Assembly: GCA_002338615.1 (NCBI GenBank)
Contig: DDIS01000009.1
Location: 1,131 to 19,776, forward strand
Origin: Proteobacteria bacterium UBA1844
GTDB taxonomy: Bacteria; Pseudomonadota; Gammaproteobacteria; Steroidobacterales; Woeseiaceae
Length of the DNA: 18,646 bases
Reading direction: 5' to 3'
Made by a program: the position numbers and the translations under genes. A model generated the notes under the pieces. The model saw only the letters and a list, made by a program, of their open reading frames with translations. It was not told the origin of the DNA and did not search any database. Below are positions 14,648 to 18,646 of this stretch, in pieces; the first letter of the stretch is position 1, and every line of letters starts with the position of its first letter.

Positions 14648-15199
14648 ATGAACGACAAAATTACAAGTGAGGCAAAAAACCGTTCCCTGGTGGTCCAGCT
14701 GCTGGGCTGGGTCGTCGCGATGTTTTCGTTCGGCTTTTTTGTTCTGCCACCGCTCTACAATGTATTTTGTGAGATTACCGGCTTCGGTGGGCGCACCAAT
14801 ACGGCGGCGGCGACCGTTGTTGAGACGCCGGATGTAAATCGTACCGTGCGGGTGGAGTTCGTGACGTCTGTAAATGAATACGCGCCATGGGAATTCACGG
14901 CCGACACCAGTAGCATGGACGTGCACCCCGGCCAGATGTATTACGCAACCTTCACCGCAAAGAACCTCACCGAGGTGAGCAAGGTTGCGCAGGCCGTGCC
15001 GAGTATTTCCCCGATCGTGGCGTCCGGGCATTTCAAGAAAATCGAGTGCTTTTGCTTTACGTCCCAGGACTTTTCCGCACATGAACAAAAGGAAATGCCG
15101 GTGCAGTTCATTCTCGATACCGAGTTGCCCGATTACATTGATACCGTCACATTGCAGTACACGTTTTTTGATACGCAGCGGGTAGCTGCTGCGAACTAA
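14648..15199 (+). CDS. ctaG: CtaG/Cox11, CuB-insertion copper chaperone
   Basis: 183 residues: a short cytoplasmic N-terminus, one membrane helix (about 17-37) and a periplasmic immunoglobulin-like domain. Cox11 delivers copper to the CuB site of subunit I. The copper-binding CFCF motif is present at Cys134 and Cys136 (KIECFCF), with the further cysteine Cys41 just after the helix. Other family blocks are LPPLYNVFCEITGFGG, PWEF and TLQYTFF. The ATG at 14648 is used because an ATG five bases earlier is closed by a stop at its third codon. It lies 4 bp after the small protein gene and 49 bp before ctaE. Its presence fits a CuB-containing A1 oxidase and completes the copper route for subunit I. 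Confidence 0.97.
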   Translation: MNDKITSEAKNRSLVVQLLGWVVAMFSFGFFVLPPLYNVFCEITGFGGRTNTAAATVVETPDVNRTVRVEFVTSVNEYAPWEFTADTSSMDVHPGQMYYATFTAKNLTEVSKVAQAVPSISPIVASGHFKKIECFCFTSQDFSAHEQKEMPVQFILDTELPDYIDTVTLQYTFFDTQRVAAAN

Positions 15200-15248
15200 C
15201 GATAGGTAAGGTCGCCAGGCGGCGGTTTGCGATACAGAGAGAATAGAA

Positions 15249-16118
15249 ATGTCTTCACAAGTACACGATCGCTATTATGTTCCACACGACAGCCATTGGC
15301 CGATCGTGGGCGCCATCGGGTTATTGATCACGATGGTTGGCGTATCTACGTGGTTCAATGGCGCGGATGTCGGCTTTTACGTGATGATCCTCGGCATACT
15401 GACCCTTATCGGCATGGTGATTGGCTGGTTCGGTACCGTGATCGGCGAGAACCAGAGCGGTGTTTACAACCGGCAGGTCGATTCCTCGTTTCGCATGGGA
15501 ATGTTCTGGTTCATTTTTTCGGAAGTCATGTTCTTCGCGGCGTTCTTCAGTGCGCTGTTTTACGCCCGCAATATGTCCGTCCCCTGGCTGGGTGGCAGCA
15601 GCAACAATTTTTTCACCAACCTGTTGCTCTGGAACGGCTATGAAAGCACCTGGCCCACGAACGGTCCAGGCGACGTGGGCGGCGACTTCGAAGTCATGCA
15701 GCCGTTCGGCCTGCCGCTGATCAACACCGCACTCCTGATGACGAGTTCGGTCACGGTAACCATAGCGCACCACGCACTTATCGCGAATCATCGCGGCGTG
15801 CTGAAATTCTTTCTCGCGCTGACATTCCTTCTCGGCTTCGCGTTCGTGTTTCTGCAGGCCGTGGAATACGTCGAAGCCTACGAGCATATGAACCTGAAGC
15901 TCTCGACCGGAATTTATGGCTCAACATTCTTCATGTTGACCGGCTTTCACGGCGTACACGTAACCCTGGGTGCGATCATACTCACGGTCATCTGGTTTCG
16001 CGTCATGAGTGGTCACTTTACGCCCGACAGGCATTTTGGCTTCGAAGCTGCAGCCTGGTACTGGCACTTTGTGGACGTCGTCTGGATAGGCCTGTACGTA
16101 TTCGTCTACTGGATGTAG
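15249..16118 (+). CDS. ctaE: Cytochrome c oxidase subunit III
   Basis: 289 residues with seven predicted membrane helices. Subunit III stabilises the catalytic core and supports proton uptake; it binds no redox metal. Family motifs include YYVPHDSHWPIVGA at the start, RMGMFWFIFSEVMFFAAFFSALFY with the conserved glutamate, the hydrophilic insert VMQPFGLPLINTALLMTSSVTVT, HHALI, GIYGSTFFMLTGFHGVHVTLG, and AAWYWHFVDVVWIGLYVFVYW at the end. A GAGAG Shine-Dalgarno sits before the ATG. It is convergent with the small DUF2909 gene, with only 15 bp between their stops, so transcription of the oxidase set toward SURF1 must cross an opposing gene. The alternative symbol is coxC. Confidence 0.98.
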   Translation: MSSQVHDRYYVPHDSHWPIVGAIGLLITMVGVSTWFNGADVGFYVMILGILTLIGMVIGWFGTVIGENQSGVYNRQVDSSFRMGMFWFIFSEVMFFAAFFSALFYARNMSVPWLGGSSNNFFTNLLLWNGYESTWPTNGPGDVGGDFEVMQPFGLPLINTALLMTSSVTVTIAHHALIANHRGVLKFFLALTFLLGFAFVFLQAVEYVEAYEHMNLKLSTGIYGSTFFMLTGFHGVHVTLGAIILTVIWFRVMSGHFTPDRHFGFEAAAWYWHFVDVVWIGLYVFVYWM

Positions 16119-16133
16119 CCCATAGTGCGATGA

Positions 16134-16319
16134 CTATTTAAGCCAGCCGAAATAGAACGCCGCGAGCAGGAACAACAACAGCACGATCGACAGAGCGACT
16201 CGAATTTTGAGCGAGGTCAATAAGCGAGTCGAATTCTGATCGTCCTTCGCGAGAAAAAACAATCCGGAGCCGAGGCTGAATACAATAGCGGCAAGAAGGA
16301 TGAAAACGATGACTTTCAT
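16134..16319 (-). CDS. DUF2909 family twin-transmembrane small protein
   Basis: 61 residues with two hydrophobic helices (about 2-23 and 40-58) joined by a polar hairpin, KDDQNSTRLLTSLKIR. This composition and the start MKVIVFILL match the DUF2909 twin-transmembrane family that accompanies proteobacterial cox operons. It is on the opposite strand to every other oxidase gene, nested between ctaE and SURF1. Its function is unknown; by neighbourhood a role in oxidase assembly or membrane support is likely. Because it runs antisense, its transcript would extend into the ctaE 3' end unless terminated, and no terminator is visible. Confidence 0.85.
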   Translation of the reverse strand: MKVIVFILLAAIVFSLGSGLFFLAKDDQNSTRLLTSLKIRVALSIVLLLFLLAAFYFGWLK

Positions 16320-16360
16320 TGCGGACTCTAAGCGACAGGGTCTTGGTGCCGGTGGTGATC

Positions 16361-16364
16361 GAGG
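16361..16364 (+). promoter_or_regulatory. Shine-Dalgarno GAGG that decides the SURF1 start
   Basis: GAGG lies 8 bases before the GTG at 16373. No similar signal precedes the alternative TTG at 16319, which also overlaps the start codon of the divergent DUF2909 gene. This favours the downstream GTG for SURF1. Confidence 0.6.
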
Positions 16365-16372
16365 ATTATAAC

Positions 16373-17101
16373 GTGAGCACCGGTGCGAAGAAGTCTTTAC
16401 CCGAATGGCTGCCGTTTGTCGTTGGTGCCGTGCTGGTGGTGCAGTTTGCGGGGCTCTCGATCTGGCAGATCAGGCGCGGCTTCGAGAAAATTGAGCAGCG
16501 CGATGCTTTTGCGGAGGCTGGCGCTTTCATACATTTTGCGAGCGGCGATCAGGTACGTGCCTTCGAGCCGATCGAGGTCGCAGGGCGGTTTCTTCCCGAG
16601 CGCCAGTTTTTGCTCGAGAACATCATCATCAATAGTCACTATGGCTACTACATTCTGACGCCGCTCGAGCTGGCCCCGGACCAGCCATTGCTGGTCGTCA
16701 ATCGTGGCTGGATCGAAAAGACGGGCCCGATTGCCGACTTATCGTCGCTCGCGGAACGTATTTTCCTTGCAGATTCGAAAGTCACGGTGCGTGGCCGCGT
16801 TGGCTCGTTGCCGCGCGCCGGAATGCGCATGGGTGAGGCAATCCCGGCCCGGAACGAGTGGCCGCAGCTGGCTGTGTATCCGACGCTCGTCGAACTCGAG
16901 CAATCTCTCGGGCGCGAGGTAGAGGACTTCGTCCTCCTCATGGATCCGGCTGAGGATGCAGGATTCCTGCGGCAATGGGCGCCCGAGACCCTGAGTGCGG
17001 GCAAGCATTTCGGCTACGCATTGCAGTGGTTCGCCATGGGTGCGGTGCTTGCCGGCATTCTGATCTGGAATTACCGCCGGCGGGGTGCTCCACGTGACTG
17101 A
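16373..17101 (+). CDS. SURF1 family cytochrome oxidase assembly protein
   Basis: 242 residues from the GTG at 16373. SURF1 proteins aid insertion of heme a into subunit I. The layout is canonical: an N-terminal membrane helix running into GLSIWQIRRGFEKIEQRD (the WQ.RR..K signature), a periplasmic domain with AGRFLPERQFLLENI, GYYILTPLEL and LLVVNRGWI, and a C-terminal helix HFGYALQWFAMGAVLAGILIWNYRRR. The frame can be extended to a TTG at 16319 (260 residues), but the added residues are not typical and the GTG has a better ribosome site. It overlaps the next gene by 8 bp, so the two are translationally coupled. It starts 53 bp from the divergent DUF2909 gene, so this half of the locus may have its own promoter. 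Confidence 0.93.
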   Translation: MSTGAKKSLPEWLPFVVGAVLVVQFAGLSIWQIRRGFEKIEQRDAFAEAGAFIHFASGDQVRAFEPIEVAGRFLPERQFLLENIIINSHYGYYILTPLELAPDQPLLVVNRGWIEKTGPIADLSSLAERIFLADSKVTVRGRVGSLPRAGMRMGEAIPARNEWPQLAVYPTLVELEQSLGREVEDFVLLMDPAEDAGFLRQWAPETLSAGKHFGYALQWFAMGAVLAGILIWNYRRRGAPRD

Positions 17102-17669
17102 AGCACCCGTCGGCGCTGGCCGCAAGCAGCTGTTATTCATCGCCCTGGTATTTTTCGGGCCTTTGCTGTTTGCCGGCTGGCTTTATTACAGTGGTGCCCT
17201 GTTGCAACCTGGGAACCGGACCAATCATGGCGCGTTGCTGCAGCCGCTAGTAAACCTCGATGAAGTCATGCCGGAATCGCCGTTGCGCCCGTTGCACGAG
17301 GATCAGTGGCTGCTTGTCCTGAGCGAGAGCGGTCCCTGCGCTGATGACTGCCGGCAGGCACTGTACAATATGCGCCAGATGCGTCTTATGCTGGGCAAGG
17401 AAATGGATCGTCTCGGCCGGATCCTGTTGCACGGCGAAACTGCGCCGGATACAGTGTTTCCGGGCGCTGAATACCCGGGACTGATCCTGGTTGAAGACGG
17501 GGCACTGGCCGAACTTCTGCAAGAGAGTACGCCCGCGGGGCAGGAGAGCGGTGGTTACTATCTTGTAGATCCGCTCGGTAACCTGGTGATGTATTTTGCG
17601 CCGGACTTAGCGCCCGATCATATCGTCAGCGACATCAAGCAGCTGCTTAAACTGTCTCACATAGGCTAA
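17094..17669 (+). CDS. Membrane-anchored thioredoxin-fold-like protein with Sco-like CxxxC, cox-locus associated
   Basis: 191 residues from the GTG at 17094, which overlaps the SURF1 stop (GTGACTGA); a GTG at 17085 would add three residues. The N-terminus is a single membrane anchor (about 12-32, LLFIALVFFGPLLFAGWLYY), leaving a periplasmic domain. That domain has WLLVLSESGPCADDCRQALYNMRQ with Cys82 and Cys86 as CxxxC, and ends GGYYLVDPLGNLVMYFAPD..PDHIVSDIKQLLKL, which parallels the end of Sco proteins (Y.(I/V)DP.G). This suggests a Sco/thioredoxin fold working in copper or thiol handling for CuA. The histidine that Sco uses as the third copper ligand is not evident ahead of YYLVDP. It may therefore be a thiol reductase or a structural factor. 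Comparable proteins sit after SURF1 in other gammaproteobacterial loci without a known function. Confidence 0.82.
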   Translation: MTEAPVGAGRKQLLFIALVFFGPLLFAGWLYYSGALLQPGNRTNHGALLQPLVNLDEVMPESPLRPLHEDQWLLVLSESGPCADDCRQALYNMRQMRLMLGKEMDRLGRILLHGETAPDTVFPGAEYPGLILVEDGALAELLQESTPAGQESGGYYLVDPLGNLVMYFAPDLAPDHIVSDIKQLLKLSHIG

Positions 17670-17694
17670 TCTCGACTCCGGTACACACAGCGAC

Positions 17695-18597
17695 ATGAGC
17701 ACCAACATACAAACCATCAGTGACTGGCGTGACTATTACGAGCTCACCAAACCTCGTGTCGTGGTGCTGATCGTATTTACTGCGGTCGTCGGTATGTTTT
17801 TGTCGGTACCTGGCTGGCCGAATGTTCGGGCGATGGTGTTCGGTACTATTGGTATCAGCCTCGCGGCGATGGGTGCTGCTGTTTTCAATCATATTCTCGA
17901 TGCCCGTATCGACATCCATATGTTGCGTACGCGCGGCCGGCCCTTACCGCAGGGACGACTTTCGGAACAGAAAGCGCTGATATTCGCAGGCACCTTGAGC
18001 GTACTGTCGATGGTGATCCTGTGGACGCTGGTCAATCCATTGACTGCGGCGCTGACCTTGTTTTCCCTGATCGGCTACGCGTGTATTTACACGATGTTCC
18101 TGAAACGGGCAACGCCGCAGAACATCGTAATCGGTGGCGCTGCGGGCGCGGCACCTCCTGTGTTGGGCTGGGTGGCGATTACCAACGAGCTGCATTCAAG
18201 CGCGCTGCTGCTGTTCCTGATCATATTCATCTGGACGCCGCCACATTTCTGGGCACTGGCCATTGCGCGCAAGGAAGAGTACGCGAAGGTTGGCATTCCG
18301 ATGCTGCCGGTTACCCATGGCGAGAACTTCACGCGGCTCAACATCCTGCTATATACGATTTTGCTCACGGTCATCACCATTATTCCCTACCTCACTGGCA
18401 TGAGCGGGCTGATCTATCTGGTGGCCGCCATTGTGCTGGATGGCTTTTTTCTCTACTACACCGTCCAGATGATGCGCTTTCCGGATAACCTCGACTGGGC
18501 CATGCGCACATTCCGGTTCTCGATCAGTTACCTGGGACTGCTGTTCGGCGCGTTGTTGGTGGACCACTACTTGCTGATCCAGATTTCAATCCAGTAG
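17695..18597 (+). CDS. ctaB: Protoheme IX farnesyltransferase (heme O synthase)
   Basis: 300 residues of a UbiA-superfamily membrane enzyme. It adds a farnesyl group to heme B, giving heme O. Diagnostic blocks are YYELTKPRVVVLIVFTA, the aspartate-rich NHILDARID (65-73) followed by RTRGRPLPQGRL, YTMFLKRATPQNIVIGGAAGAAPPVLGW, WTPPHFWALAI and the second motif region EEYAKVGIPMLPVTHGE. These separate it from the UbiA paralogue at 9127-10029. The ATG at 17695 has a weak ribosome site and follows the Sco-like gene by 25 bp. The stop codon TAG is itself part of a REP element. Heme A synthase, which acts on its product, is not encoded beside it as it often is, so the gene must lie elsewhere if the oxidase carries heme A. 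Confidence 0.97.
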   Translation: MSTNIQTISDWRDYYELTKPRVVVLIVFTAVVGMFLSVPGWPNVRAMVFGTIGISLAAMGAAVFNHILDARIDIHMLRTRGRPLPQGRLSEQKALIFAGTLSVLSMVILWTLVNPLTAALTLFSLIGYACIYTMFLKRATPQNIVIGGAAGAAPPVLGWVAITNELHSSALLLFLIIFIWTPPHFWALAIARKEEYAKVGIPMLPVTHGENFTRLNILLYTILLTVITIIPYLTGMSGLIYLVAAIVLDGFFLYYTVQMMRFPDNLDWAMRTFRFSISYLGLLFGALLVDHYLLIQISIQ

Positions 18598-18616
18598 GAG
18601 CGGCTTCCAGCCGCGA
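18594..18616 (+). repeat. REP-like element overlapping the ctaB stop codon
   Basis: A 23-base element with head GTAGGAGCGGC and tail GCCGCGA; its internal 6-bp stem is GCGGCT/AGCCGC with a 3-base loop. Bases 18595-18597 of the head are the ctaB TAG stop, so the element begins inside the gene end. It shares head and tail with the copies at 3942-4010. Confidence 0.85.
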
Positions 18617-18627
18617 CCCGTGCTCGA

Positions 18628-18646
18628 TCGCGGCTGGAAGCCGCTC
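18628..18646 (-). repeat. REP-like element, inverted partner (cut by the window end)
   Basis: Bases 18628-18646 are the exact reverse complement of 18598-18616, separated by 11 bases. The pair can form a 19-bp perfect stem in RNA downstream of ctaB, or be read as two back-to-back REPs (a REPIN-like unit). The missing CTAC end would lie just past the window. No T-run is visible within the window, so any terminator role is unproven. Confidence 0.82.

Noticed and set aside
16319..16372. Upstream TTG start for SURF1 giving 260 residues
   Set aside because: There is no ribosome site, the added residues are atypical of SURF1, and it overlaps the DUF2909 start codon; the GTG at 16373 has GAGG at the right spacing.

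Overview
The window is a 18.6 kb stretch of GC-rich (roughly 60% by eye) chromosome from a gammaproteobacterium. Three things support this: the block hemW-rdgB-rph / yicC-gmk-rpoZ-spoT-ridA-recG-ubiA is classic gammaproteobacterial synteny; the protein sequences read like Pseudomonas/Chromatiales/Xanthomonadales-side homologues; and short GTAGGAGCGGC...GCCGCGA repetitive palindromes of the kind seen in those groups lie between genes. I cannot assign a genus. No tRNA, rRNA, CRISPR array, transposase, phage gene or defence module is visible.

Region 1 (1-2237, minus strand) reads as one operon: a PP2C-type protein phosphatase, RNase PH (rph), the ITP/XTP pyrophosphatase (rdgB) and the first 25 codons of hemW, which runs off the left edge. 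Region 2 (2330-10029, plus strand) starts from a 92-bp divergent intergenic region and carries yicC, gmk, rpoZ, spoT, ridA, recG and ubiA. The theme is nucleotide and RNA metabolism: Gmk makes GDP, SpoT turns GTP/GDP into (p)ppGpp and degrades it, and omega (RpoZ) is part of the RNA polymerase that ppGpp targets. The gmk-rpoZ gap holds a hairpin and three REP-like elements. The rpoZ-spoT gap holds an imperfect hairpin and a perfect 16-bp palindrome.

Region 3 (10054-11748) is a divergent pair: comF on the minus strand and bioC on the plus strand, without the bioB/F/H genes that often sit with them in this class. A 320-bp stretch with no convincing gene follows.

Region 4 (12069-18597) is an aa3-type cytochrome c oxidase locus: coxB, ctaD (coxA), a 38-residue single-helix protein, ctaG (Cox11), ctaE (coxC), a small two-helix DUF2909 protein on the opposite strand, SURF1, a membrane-anchored thioredoxin-fold-like protein with a Sco-like CxxxC, and ctaB (heme O synthase). 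Together they encode the three core subunits plus copper delivery and heme farnesylation. Heme A synthase (ctaA), often found just before ctaB, is absent from the window. The window ends in a pair of inverted REP elements, the first of which contains the ctaB stop codon.

I found no clearly novel multi-gene system. The most interesting items are the REP/REPIN-like elements, the missing ctaA, the Sco-like protein lacking an evident Sco histidine, the orphan bioC, and the palindrome in front of spoT.
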